DNA from: Micromonospora sp. BL4
GTDB lineage: Bacteria > Actinomycetota > Actinomycetes > Mycobacteriales > Micromonosporaceae
Assembly (NCBI RefSeq): GCF_003667505.1
Contig: NZ_RCVJ01000139.1
Coordinates: 1 to 50,294 of the forward strand
Length of the DNA stretch: 50,294 bases
Reading direction: 5' to 3'
Numbering within the stretch: the first letter of the stretch is position 1; each line of letters opens with the position of its first letter. A program made the translations under genes and the position numbers. Below are positions 1 to 10,602 of the stretch, piece by piece. The notes under the pieces are model-generated. The model was not told the origin of the DNA. It did not search any database and saw nothing but the letters and a program-made list of their open reading frames with translations.

Positions 1-23
1 CGTCAGATGTGTATAAGAGTCAG
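1..23 (+). other. Residual Nextera (Tn5 mosaic-end) adapter
   Basis: These 23 bases match the 3' end of the Illumina Nextera read-1 transposase adapter, including the Tn5 mosaic end, at 22 of 23 positions. The single difference is T instead of A at position 20. Genomic sequence of normal composition begins at about base 24. The simplest reading is untrimmed adapter at the end of a draft contig, so these bases should not be treated as biology. Confidence 0.9.
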
Positions 24-97
24 TTCCCCCCGTTTTCCCGTGCGATGCACCCCCCTTGTGTGTCGTATGCACCCCTGATGCAGAGGAGCACGCCATC

Positions 98-754
98 ATG
101 CGTACCGATCTGATCCGCAAGACCGCTCTGACCGCCGCTGGCCTCGCGTTCACCGGCGGCGCCATCGCCGGCCCCGTCACCGCCGCGTACGCGGCCTCGG
201 ATGCCAAGCCGGCCAAGACCCAGACCGACCGCAAGCCGTCGGGTGAGCGTCAGCTGGGTGTGCGGTACGAGGCGCAGCCGAACTTCTACTACTGCGGCCC
301 CGCCGCCACCCGTAACGCCCTGTCCGTGCAGGGCAAGGACATCAGCGTGGACGCCATGGCCAAGGAGATGGGCACCACCGAGGCCGGCACCAACTCCATC
401 AACGACATCACCCCGGTGCTGAACAAGGAGACCGGCAAGAACGACGCCTACCACAGCGTGGAGATCTCCAGCCCCAGCGCTGACGGCAAGCAGACCGACA
501 AGCTGCGCGCCGACATCGTCAAGACCGTGGACGACGGTCGGGCTGTGGTCGCGAACATCGCCGGCACCACCACCGATGTTGACGGCGGCGTGCACTCCTT
601 CGAGGGCGGGCACTACATCAGCGTGGTCGGGTACCGCGACGGCGGGAACGTGGTGAAGATCGCCGACTCGGCCGATCCGGACACCGCCTCCTACGAGGTC
701 ACCGTCGAGCACCTCGCCGACTGGATCGCCACCCGCGGCTACGCCACCAGCTGA
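98..754 (+). CDS. Secreted C39-like papain-fold peptidase
   Basis: A 218-residue exported protein. The N-terminus is a signal peptide with basic residues, an Ala/Gly-rich core and a likely cleavage after the AYA at about residues 30-32. The mature part resembles the Peptidase_C39_2 family: the expected Cys lies in YYCGPAA, the His in GGHYISVVGY, and an Asp follows in IADSADPD. This gives a plausible Cys-His-Asp triad. Actinomycete homologues are mostly uncharacterised, so the substrate is unknown. The ATG at 98 was chosen because GAGGAG lies about 10 bases upstream at 83-88. An upstream GTG in frame would add residues that do not look like a signal peptide. The gene converges with the DedA gene across a shared terminator. 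Confidence 0.85.
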   Translation: MRTDLIRKTALTAAGLAFTGGAIAGPVTAAYAASDAKPAKTQTDRKPSGERQLGVRYEAQPNFYYCGPAATRNALSVQGKDISVDAMAKEMGTTEAGTNSINDITPVLNKETGKNDAYHSVEISSPSADGKQTDKLRADIVKTVDDGRAVVANIAGTTTDVDGGVHSFEGGHYISVVGYRDGGNVVKIADSADPDTASYEVTVEHLADWIATRGYATS

Positions 755-778
755 CACACACCAACAGGCACGATCGAC

Positions 779-809
779 AAGGGCCGGACCCCCAGGGGTC
801 CGGCCCTTT
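779..809. terminator. Bidirectional terminator hairpin
   Basis: A perfect 14-base inverted repeat (779-792 and 795-808) with the complement of its A-start giving a short T run at 807-809. It lies between the convergent C39-like and DedA genes and probably terminates both. Confidence 0.8.
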
Positions 810-822
810 CGTCATGCCCGGA

Positions 823-1479
823 TCAGGATTCGTGGCCCGCGCGCACCGGCTCGGCGTCCGGCGTCGGTTCGGCCGCCTCGAACCGGTGGGCCCGGCGGCG
901 TAGCCACCAGGTGCTGGCCAGGCCGGCGAGCACCGCGAGGGCCAGCCCGGCCCAGGAGATGTCCTTGAGCCAGTGCTCGGCCGCCCGGCCCACGGTGAAC
1001 AGCAGGTAGGTGGTGCCGAACGCCCAGACCAGCCCGCCGGCCGCGTTGGCCAGCAGGAACCGCCGGTACGGCACGTGCAGCGCCCCGGCGAGCGGGCCGG
1101 CCAGGATCCGTAGCAGTGCCACGAACCGACCGAAGAAGACCGCCCAGACGCCGTACCGGGCGAAGCTCTGTTCCGCCCGGGCGAGCTGTGGGGGGCCGAG
1201 ATGTCGGGGGAAGCGCCGGCCCAGTCGGGCCAGCAGCGGTCGGCCACCTCGGCGGCCCACCGCGTACCCGATGGAATCTCCGATGATCGCGCCGGTGGCG
1301 GCGGCGGTGGCCACCCACTCCGGTTCGACGACGCCGGTGGCGGCGAGCAGGGCGGAGCTGACCAGGACGATCTCGCCGGGTAGTGGGACGCCCATGCTCT
1401 CCACGCCGATCACTCCGGCGACGAGCAGGTAGACCGCGATCGGCGGCAGCGACACGAGCCAGTGCTGAACGTCGAACAC
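823..1479 (-). CDS. DedA-family membrane protein
   Basis: A 218-residue integral membrane protein of the DedA/SNARE-associated family, which contains lipid carrier flippases and proteins needed for membrane homeostasis. Visible family features are the N-terminal GVPLPGEIVL re-entrant segment, the GDSIGYAVGRRGGR motif and the F.GRFVALLRILAGPLAG motif, followed by C-terminal membrane helices and a polar tail. The GTG at 1479 was preferred because AAGGGG lies about 7 bases upstream and because the longer version starting near 1623 adds an Arg/Gly-rich stretch not typical of the family. It is divergent from acnA. Substrate is unknown; undecaprenyl phosphate or phospholipid are possibilities from family knowledge only. 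Confidence 0.88.
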   Translation of the reverse strand: MFDVQHWLVSLPPIAVYLLVAGVIGVESMGVPLPGEIVLVSSALLAATGVVEPEWVATAAATGAIIGDSIGYAVGRRGGRPLLARLGRRFPRHLGPPQLARAEQSFARYGVWAVFFGRFVALLRILAGPLAGALHVPYRRFLLANAAGGLVWAFGTTYLLFTVGRAAEHWLKDISWAGLALAVLAGLASTWWLRRRAHRFEAAEPTPDAEPVRAGHES

Positions 1480-1614
1480 CGTCGACCCCTTCCCCGTCCG
1501 GCCTCGAACCCTACCTGCGGCTGGTCGGGTCGACCGGCCCGTGCGGCCGAGCCCACGCCCCGTGACGCGTCCTAGGAGGCTAGGGATGAGATGGAGCGCG
1601 CGGGTCGGTGCCGG

Positions 1615-1673
1615 GTTGCGCAACTAGCAAGACGGACGTACGGTTTTGTTGAGAGCGGAATCGGCGGTAAGTG
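1615..1673 (+). promoter_or_regulatory. acnA promoter with candidate AcnR operator
   Basis: A CGTAC-containing element at 1629-1648 includes the 11-mer ACGTACGGTTT at 1636-1646, identical to half of the palindrome upstream of the acnR gene in this window. It overlaps a candidate -35 TTGTTG (1646-1651), which is 16 bases from a candidate -10 TAAGTG (1668-1673). A separate perfect 10-bp palindrome, GTTGCGCAAC, sits at 1615-1624. An operator over the -35 box would fit repression. The promoter boxes are inferred by eye. Confidence 0.5.
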
Positions 1674-1754
1674 TCACCTAACCTCGGCGGCACCCTGGCC
1701 GGTGCGACACACTGCTCAGGACTACTCACGGTCGCTGGTGTGAAGGAGTACGAC

Positions 1755-4592
<2,838 letters not shown>

Positions 4593-4606
4593 CGTACCGA
4601 CGTCAC

Positions 4607-4643
4607 CAGGGCCCCTGACCGCCGCGAGCGGTCAGGGGCCCTG
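4607..4643. terminator. Strong bidirectional hairpin after acnA
   Basis: A perfect 16-bp stem (4607-4622 with 4628-4643) and a 5-base loop between the convergent acnA and sigma-factor genes. There is no long T tract, which is common for GC-rich actinobacterial terminators. Confidence 0.85.
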
Positions 4644-4663
4644 CCGCGTTCCGGCATGCCGGG

Positions 4664-5893
4664 CTACGGGTCGAGTTCCGCGGCCCGGCTCAACAGGGCG
4701 CTCCGCTCGGCGGCGGAGCCCACCGCCTCGGCGGCCCGCCGGAACAGGGCGGCGGCGCGCAGCCGGTCGCCCTGTCGGGCCACCAGGTCGGCCTCGACCG
4801 CCACGGCGTGCGGGTAGCCGTCCAGCCCGCCGCCGGTGCGGGCCGCGTCGAGCAGCGCCAACCCGGCGGCCGGACCGTACGCGTAGCCGTGCGCGACCGC
4901 GCGGTTGAGCGCCACCACCGGCGAGGGTCGGAGGTCGCTCAGCGCGTCGTAGGCCCGTGCGATCGCCGGCCAGTCGGTGGCCTCGGCGGACGCGGCGGTG
5001 GCGTGGCAGGCCGCGATCCGGGCCTGCCACGCGTACGGCCCGTCGTCGCGTGCCCGGGCCAGCGCGGCGAGCCCTTCGGCGATCGCGCTGTGGTCCCACC
5101 GGCGGCGGTCCTGCCGGTCGAGCGTGAGGAGCGCACCGGCGGCGTCGCGACGGGCGTCCCGGCGGGAGTGCTGGAACAGGAACAGCGCCAGCAGGGCGGC
5201 GACCTCGGACTGCTCCGGCATCAGCCGGTCGAGCAGCCGGGCCAGCCGGACCGCCTCGTCGGCGAAGGCGGGTTCGCCGTCGGCGACGTAGCCCCGGGTG
5301 AAGAGCAGGTACAGCACGGCGAGCACGCCGGGCAGCCGTTCGGCCAGCGCCGGCCCGCTCGGCACCCGGTACGGGATGCCCGCCTGCGCGATCCTGGTCC
5401 GGGCCCGGGTCAGCCGTCGGGTCATCGTCGACTCGCTGACCAGGAGGAGCCGGGCGATGGCGGCGGTCGGCACCCCGCAGACGGTGCGCAGCGTCAACGC
5501 CACCCGGGCCTCGATCGCGAGCGCCGGGTGGCAGCACGTGAAGATCAGCCGCAGCCGGTCGTCCACCACGTCCTCCCCCATCGCGGGCCCGGGCTCAGCG
5601 TCAACCGGCGTGAGCACCGCCAGGTCGTGCAGCTTGCGGCGTTCCACGGCGGCCCGGCGCAGCACGTCGATCGCCCGGTTGCGGGCCACCGTCATCAGCC
5701 AGCCGCCCGGGTTGGCCGGCACACCGTCGCCGGGCCAGCGCTCCAGCGCGACGGCCAGCGCCTCCTGGGCGCAGTCCTCGGCCAACGCCCAGTCCCCGGT
5801 CACCCGGATCAGGGTCGCGACGATCCGTGGGTACGCCTCGGCGCCGGCGGCCGCGACGGCCTCCGCCGCCTCGGCCGCCGGCGTGCCGGTCAC
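4664..5893 (-). CDS. ECF42-type RNA polymerase sigma factor with TPR-like extension
   Basis: An extracytoplasmic-function sigma factor of about 409 residues, twice the usual ECF length. The N-terminal half carries sigma region 2 (TGDWALAEDCAQEALAVALERWP, then GWLMTVARNRAIDVLRR) and region 4 (VCGVPTAAIARLLLVSESTMTRRLTRARTRI). The C-terminal half is the helical, TPR-like extension typical of the ECF42 group, with ALNRAVA and YGPAAGLALL. The gene directly upstream encodes a DGPF/YCII protein, the hallmark partner of ECF42 factors, and no anti-sigma gene is present, also usual for this group. Start is uncertain: GTG 5893 fits the family length; GTG 5944, four bases after the upstream stop, would add 17 residues. 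Confidence 0.9.
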   Translation of the reverse strand: MTGTPAAEAAEAVAAAGAEAYPRIVATLIRVTGDWALAEDCAQEALAVALERWPGDGVPANPGGWLMTVARNRAIDVLRRAAVERRKLHDLAVLTPVDAEPGPAMGEDVVDDRLRLIFTCCHPALAIEARVALTLRTVCGVPTAAIARLLLVSESTMTRRLTRARTRIAQAGIPYRVPSGPALAERLPGVLAVLYLLFTRGYVADGEPAFADEAVRLARLLDRLMPEQSEVAALLALFLFQHSRRDARRDAAGALLTLDRQDRRRWDHSAIAEGLAALARARDDGPYAWQARIAACHATAASAEATDWPAIARAYDALSDLRPSPVVALNRAVAHGYAYGPAAGLALLDAARTGGGLDGYPHAVAVEADLVARQGDRLRAAALFRRAAEAVGSAAERSALLSRAAELDP

Positions 5894-5948
5894 CCGGCCG
5901 GCGCGTCCGTGTCGCGCACCGTCCGGCGTTTCGGTACGGGCCACCCGG

Positions 5949-6284
5949 TCAGCCGGGCAGGCCCGCGAACGGGCGCAGTTCCAGTCGTCCGTGCCGGGCC
6001 ATCGGGTGGGCACGCGCCACCTCGATCGCCTCGTCGAGGTCGGCGCAGTCGAGCAGGTCGAAACCCACGATCACCTCCGTGGTCTCGGCGAACGGCCCGT
6101 CGGAGACGAGCAGCTCACCGCCGCGCACGCGAACCGTGGTGGCCGCGGTGGTGGGCGCCAACGCGTCGCCCTGGAGGCGGCGGCCACGCGCGTCGTTCTC
6201 GGCCACCCACGCGTGGATGTCGGGTACGTCGCTCGGGTCGGTGTCCGGTTCGGTGTCGGTGCAGACGAACATCATGTACTTCAT
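5949..6284 (-). CDS. YCII/DGPF-domain protein
   Basis: A 111-residue cytoplasmic protein of the YCII-related family. The N-terminus MKYMMFVCTD, the VSDGPFAETTEVIVGF segment with the DGPF signature, and the closing EVRP-like strand are all recognisable. AGGGAG stands 9 bases before the ATG. It lies immediately upstream of the ECF42 sigma gene and is probably co-transcribed with it. DGPF proteins accompany ECF42 factors widely; they are thought to take part in or respond to the same stress, but the biochemical role is not established. Confidence 0.9.
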   Translation of the reverse strand: MKYMMFVCTDTEPDTDPSDVPDIHAWVAENDARGRRLQGDALAPTTAATTVRVRGGELLVSDGPFAETTEVIVGFDLLDCADLDEAIEVARAHPMARHGRLELRPFAGLPG

Positions 6285-6379
6285 CTGGTCGCTCCCTGGT
6301 GTGTCCGGGTATCGCCAGCATGACGATCGGCCGCGGCCGTTCCGGACACCGGGTGCCGGAATTATTTCTTCGGACCTCG

Positions 6380-6991
6380 TCAGTTCGAGCCGGCGGCGCG
6401 GCGTCGGGCCTCCCGGGTTTTCATGGCGTGCTCCATCAGCGTGACGAGCACCTCCTTGCTCGACTCGCGCTGACGGGCGTCGCAGAGCAGCACCGGCACC
6501 CCCGGGTCCAGGTTCAGCGCGGTCTGCACCTCGTCGAGCCGGTACTGCCGGGAGCCCTCGAAGCAGTTCACCGCGACCACGAACGGGGTGCCCCGGCCCT
6601 CGAAGTAGTCGATCGACGGGAAGCAGTCGGCCAGTCTCCGGGTGTCGGCCAGCACCACCGCGCCGATCGCGCCCAGCGCCAGCTCGTCCCAGACGAACCA
6701 GAACCGGTCCTGCCCCGGGGTGCCGAACAGGTAGAGCACCAGGTCGTCACTGATGGTGATCCGGCCGAAGTCCATCGCCACGGTGGTGGTGGTCTTCTCC
6801 TCCACACCGGACAGGTCGTCGATGCCGACCCCGGACTCGGTCAGCACCTCCTCCGTGCGCAACGGCCGGGTCTCGCTCACCGCGCCGACCATCGTGGTCT
6901 TGCCCACGCCGAAGCCACCGGCGACCAGGATCTTGATCGCGGTGGGCAGTGGGGTCGCTCCCGCCGGCCGGTCAGAGTGCCCGTAGTCCAT
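6380..6991 (-). CDS. cvnD: Conservon GTP-binding protein CvnD
   Basis: A 203-residue small GTPase-like protein, fourth member of an actinobacterial conservon. The P-loop GGFGVGKTT is at about residues 25-33, the second switch-like motif is FGTPGQDRFWFVWDEL, and a VAVNCFEG segment stands where NKxD occurs in classical GTPases. Conservons act as membrane-associated G-protein-like sensory complexes in Streptomyces (for example CvnA9-D9). The start codon lies inside the end of cvnC, a 20-base overlap, implying translational coupling. Confidence 0.92.
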   Translation of the reverse strand: MDYGHSDRPAGATPLPTAIKILVAGGFGVGKTTMVGAVSETRPLRTEEVLTESGVGIDDLSGVEEKTTTTVAMDFGRITISDDLVLYLFGTPGQDRFWFVWDELALGAIGAVVLADTRRLADCFPSIDYFEGRGTPFVVAVNCFEGSRQYRLDEVQTALNLDPGVPVLLCDARQRESSKEVLVTLMEHAMKTREARRRAAGSN

Positions 6992-7358
6992 TGATTACCG
7001 CCTCGAAGATGCTGTTGTCGGGAAGACCGGCCGTGGTCTGTGGTTCGCGGACCTGCACCAGGTTGCGGGCCGCCAGGTCGCCGAGGAGCACCCGGATGGT
7101 GCCCACCGGCAGGTCGAGATGGGCGGCGATCTCGGCGACGGACTGTATTCGTTGGCACAGTCCGACGATCGCCAGGTGCTCCGGACCGATGCCGATCTCC
7201 GGTGTGACGTCGGCTCGGGTCGCGGTGACCAGGGAGATCAGGTCGAACGTGCCGGTGACCGGGCGGGCCCGCCCGCGCGTCATCGCGTACGGGCGGACCA
7301 CCGGACCCGCATGGTCATCCACCCACTGATGGTCCGCGGATTCTCCCTGCACCGTCAT
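6972..7358 (-). CDS. cvnC: Conservon DUF742 protein CvnC
   Basis: A 128-residue DUF742 protein. The diagnostic pattern is visible: VRPYAMTRGRARP near residues 22-34, then LCQRIQSVAEIAAHLDLPVGTIRVLLGDL, a winged-helix-like segment, and a final S IFEAVINGLRAL. In characterised conservons this protein binds the CvnA and CvnB components. It begins 5 bases after the cvnB stop. Confidence 0.92.
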   Translation of the reverse strand: MTVQGESADHQWVDDHAGPVVRPYAMTRGRARPVTGTFDLISLVTATRADVTPEIGIGPEHLAIVGLCQRIQSVAEIAAHLDLPVGTIRVLLGDLAARNLVQVREPQTTAGLPDNSIFEAVINGLRAL

Positions 7359-7363
7359 GGCCG

Positions 7364-7786
7364 CTACTTCTCGCCGGCCGGCTGGTCGGCGCCGCGGGAT
7401 GGGGAGGCGACGTACTTGCCGACCCGGGTGACCAGCATCGCCATCTCGTAGGCGATCAGGCCGACATCGGCGTCCTCACTGGCGAGCACCGCCAGGCAGG
7501 CGTTGCGCCCGGCCGCGGTGACGAACAGGAACGACGACTGCATCTCGATGATGGTCTGCTGCACCTGCCCGCCACCGAAGCGCTTGCCGGCGCCCCGGGC
7601 CAGGCTCTGGATGCCGGCCGCCATCGCCGCGAGGTGCTCGCCGTCGTCCCGGCTCAGCCCCTGCGAGGAGGCCATCAACAGCCCGTCGGTGGAGAGCGCG
7701 ACCGCATGCTCGGCCTGCTTCACCCGGCCCACAAGATCATCCAGCAACCACGTCAGGTCGGCACTCGAAGCCGTCTTCTGGGCCAC
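7364..7786 (-). CDS. cvnB: Conservon roadblock/LC7 protein CvnB
   Basis: A 140-residue roadblock/LC7-domain protein. It opens with DLTWLLDDLVGRVKQAEHAVALSTDGLLMASS, then GEHLAAMAAGIQSLARGAGKRFGGGQVQQTIIEM, both typical of actinobacterial CvnB. Roadblock proteins regulate partner small GTPases, here presumably CvnD. A 90-base gap separates it from cvnA, with cvnC starting just downstream. Confidence 0.93.
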   Translation of the reverse strand: MAQKTASSADLTWLLDDLVGRVKQAEHAVALSTDGLLMASSQGLSRDDGEHLAAMAAGIQSLARGAGKRFGGGQVQQTIIEMQSSFLFVTAAGRNACLAVLASEDADVGLIAYEMAMLVTRVGKYVASPSRGADQPAGEK

Positions 7787-7876
7787 TCGTCGTCCTCTTC
7801 TCCCCCGGCTGTTGTCGCCGTACTCGTCTGGGGCTGACCATCACGCCGCACGGAAACCCGCGTCACCGGCGCCCGG

Positions 7877-10474
7877 TCAGGTAGTTCGCGGGTCCTCGTC
7901 GGTCGGCTCGGGCGTCGCCGGCGGGGCGCCGGACGGGCCGCCGAGCAGTCGTGCCGCGTCGGTCCGACCTCGCCGCGTACCGCTCTGGTAGGAGCTCATC
8001 ATTCGGCGCACCTGCTCGGGCGGACGCGCCGCGTCCTCCTCGTCGGTCTCGGTGGCCGCCGGGTCGTCGCGCAGCTCGGGCACGATGCTCGCCTGCCGGA
8101 TCCGCACCGGCAGGCCGGAGTCCGTCCGGTCCGCCTCGGCCCGGGCGGGCATCGGCCCGCCGTCCGCGCCCGGTTCGTCGGCGCGGTCCGTCGGTCCGAC
8201 GCGGTCGACCGAGGGCAGGCCGGTGGGCACCGTCGGGCCCTCCAGGGCCGGCTGGCCCAGGGCGCGCCGGGCCCGGCTGGGCAGCTCCGACGACCCGGTG
8301 CCCGGCGTCGTCCGCTGGCGGGTCGGCAGGGCGGCGTCCACATCGGTCCCGTCGGTCTGCGCCGTCGGGCTGGTCGTCCCGCTCGCCACCGGCGCGCCGG
8401 CCGGGACCGCCCCCGGGGCGGCCGGGGTCACCGGTTCCGGTGCGTCCGGCGCCGTCGTGCCGGCCGTCGCCGGTGGTGCGGCCAGCGCGAGGGTGGCCGG
8501 GCGATCGCTGGCGGCGAGGGCGGCGGTCGACGACGACGGCAGCGGGATGGCCGGCGACCCGGCCCGCATCGCGCCGGAGTCCTCCGGGGACGCGCCGTTC
8601 TCGGTGACCAGCTCCAGCGGGATCAGCACGACAGCGGTGGTGCCGCCGTACGCCGACTCCTTGAGCCGGACCCGCACGCCGTGCCGCTCGGTCAGCCGGC
8701 TCACCACGTAGAGGCCGAGGCGGGCGGCGTTGGCGAGGTTCAGCTCGGACCGGTCGACGATCCGGTGGTTCGCCGCGGCCAGGTCCTCCTCGCTCATGCC
8801 GAGGCCCCGGTCCTCGATCTCGATGGCGAACCCGTGGCCCACCAGCTGGCCACGAACCTCCACCGTGGTGTGCGGCGGGGAGAACGACAGGCCGTTCTCG
8901 ATCAGCTCGGCGAGCAGGTGGATGATGTCGCCGACCGCGCGGCCGGCCAGCGAGACCGGCCCGAGCGGCAGCACGTTGACCCGGGTGTAGTCCTCCACCT
9001 CGGCCACCGCGCCGCGCACCACGTCGACCATCGGCACGTTGCGGCGCCAGGCCCGCCCCGGGGTGGAGCCGGAGAGCACGATCAGGTTTTCCGCGTTGCG
9101 CCGCATCCGGGTCGCCAGGTGGTCGACCCGGAACAGGTCCTCCAGCTCCTCCGCGTCCTGTTCGCGCCGCTCCATCGCGTCCAGCAGGGTGAGCTGGCGG
9201 TGCACCAGCGCCTGGGTACGCCGGGCCAGGCTGAGGAAGACCTCGCGGACGTTGCGGCGCAGGTCGGCCTGCTCGACGGCGGTACGCAGGGCGGTCTCCT
9301 GGACCGCGTTGAACGCCTTGCCGACCTGGCCGATCTCGTCGGTGCCGAACTCCAGCGGCGGCGCCTCGGTGGCCACGTCGACCTCCTCGCCGTGGCCGAG
9401 TCGCTCCACCACCCGCGGCAGCCGCTCGTCGGCGAGCTGCCAGGCGGCCTGACGCAACCGCTCGAGCTGGCGCAGCAGGGTACGCGCCGTGGTGATCGAG
9501 ATGACGACGGACGCGATGACGGCGAGCAGACCCAGGCCGGTGGCGAGCACCAGCCGGACGACGACCATCACGGCGACGCCGGTGGCCCGGTCGACGATGC
9601 CCTCGCCACCCGCGGCGACCGCCTCGTTGACCTCGGCCAGCGCGGGCTCGACGGTGCCGCGCCACTGCTCGGCGCTGACCGGCAGCTGGGTCGCCGGCCG
9701 GCCCTCGCGGATGATGCCGTCCTGCACGGCGCGCAGCCGGGTGAACGCCTCGCCCTCGACGAGCTGCTGGTAACGGCGCTGATCGGCGTCGCCGAGCCGG
9801 GCCCGGGTCTCCTCACCGAGGAACCGCTCGGCGCCGACCAGGCTGACGTAGCGGGCGTACTCCGGCCCGCTCATCCGGCCGTTGCCGAAGAGGCCGCTGA
9901 GCAGCGCGTCCTCCTGGGAGATCAGCTCCTTCATCCGGTTGAGCTGGATCAGGGCGGCCGCTTCGGCGGCGATCTCCTTGTCGTCCAGGCTGCCCGTCAC
10001 GTCGTAGACCTGGAAGATCGACTCGATGGCGCCGGTGTAGGCGGTGGCTGCGGCGACCCGGTCGATCCTGCGGCCCAGCACCTCCACCCGGGTCTGTTCG
10101 AGTGCGCCGACCTCGGCGATCGTGGCGTCCAGCTGGGCGTCGAGCGCCGAGCTGCCGGCCACGTCGACCTGCCAGTTGCGGACCGAGCTGGCGAAGTCGT
10201 CCGCCAGCTGCGCGGTCTTGCGCTGCTCGGCCTCCAGCGCCGCCCGTTGCTCGGCACCGGGGTTGCTCAGGTACGCCTGGGTCAACCGCCGCTCCAGCTG
10301 GAGCTCCTGGAGCAGCGGCTCGCTCGGCGTGTAGACCTTGCTGTTGAGCAACTGGACACCGAGCAGGTTGAAGCCGTCCCGCAGGGTGACCCATGCCGCG
10401 AACATCCAGAGCGCGACCAGGGACAGCAGCAGGGCGACAACCTTGGTGCGAATACTCGTACCGCGAGAACGCAT
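7877..10474 (-). CDS. cvnA: Conservon sensor histidine-kinase-like protein CvnA
   Basis: An 865-residue membrane sensor. There is a first transmembrane helix at about residues 10-30, a long extracytoplasmic helical region (about 35-300) matching the nitrate/nitrite-sensing (NIT) type, and a second helix near 305-335. A HAMP-like linker follows. The DHLATRMRRNAENLIVLSG segment corresponds to the dimerisation/phosphoacceptor helix, and the ATPase core has the N box LAELIENGLSFSPP and the G1 box IEDRGLGMS. The last 220 residues are a low-complexity Ala/Pro/Thr-rich tail. No response regulator is next to it, as is normal for conservons. First gene of the cvnABCD operon. Confidence 0.93.
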   Translation of the reverse strand: MRSRGTSIRTKVVALLLSLVALWMFAAWVTLRDGFNLLGVQLLNSKVYTPSEPLLQELQLERRLTQAYLSNPGAEQRAALEAEQRKTAQLADDFASSVRNWQVDVAGSSALDAQLDATIAEVGALEQTRVEVLGRRIDRVAAATAYTGAIESIFQVYDVTGSLDDKEIAAEAAALIQLNRMKELISQEDALLSGLFGNGRMSGPEYARYVSLVGAERFLGEETRARLGDADQRRYQQLVEGEAFTRLRAVQDGIIREGRPATQLPVSAEQWRGTVEPALAEVNEAVAAGGEGIVDRATGVAVMVVVRLVLATGLGLLAVIASVVISITTARTLLRQLERLRQAAWQLADERLPRVVERLGHGEEVDVATEAPPLEFGTDEIGQVGKAFNAVQETALRTAVEQADLRRNVREVFLSLARRTQALVHRQLTLLDAMERREQDAEELEDLFRVDHLATRMRRNAENLIVLSGSTPGRAWRRNVPMVDVVRGAVAEVEDYTRVNVLPLGPVSLAGRAVGDIIHLLAELIENGLSFSPPHTTVEVRGQLVGHGFAIEIEDRGLGMSEEDLAAANHRIVDRSELNLANAARLGLYVVSRLTERHGVRVRLKESAYGGTTAVVLIPLELVTENGASPEDSGAMRAGSPAIPLPSSSTAALAASDRPATLALAAPPATAGTTAPDAPEPVTPAAPGAVPAGAPVASGTTSPTAQTDGTDVDAALPTRQRTTPGTGSSELPSRARRALGQPALEGPTVPTGLPSVDRVGPTDRADEPGADGGPMPARAEADRTDSGLPVRIRQASIVPELRDDPAATETDEEDAARPPEQVRRMMSSYQSGTRRGRTDAARLLGGPSGAPPATPEPTDEDPRTT

Positions 10475-10573
10475 TGAACCGTCCCAGGCTGGGCGTTGAC
10501 TCAGCTCATCAACGGGTGATCATGGAGGGCGATGTCCCACCGCAGCGGGGCATACGGGGCTGAGGCTCTGCGT

Positions 10574-10602
10574 ACGCTAGCAGTGTCCACACAACCCCTC
10601 AA
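10574..10602 (-). promoter_or_regulatory. Candidate promoter of the conservon
   Basis: On the minus strand TTGAGG (10602-10597) and TAGCGT (10579-10574) are separated by exactly 17 bases, about 100 bases before the cvnA ATG. The -35 box overlaps the stop codon of the terpene cyclase gene. Recognised by eye against the housekeeping sigma consensus. Confidence 0.4.

Noticed and set aside
8681..10477. A 598-residue plus-strand frame across cvnA
   Set aside because: It lies wholly within cvnA, has His/Gln/Gly-rich low complexity, and no ribosome-binding site or domain.
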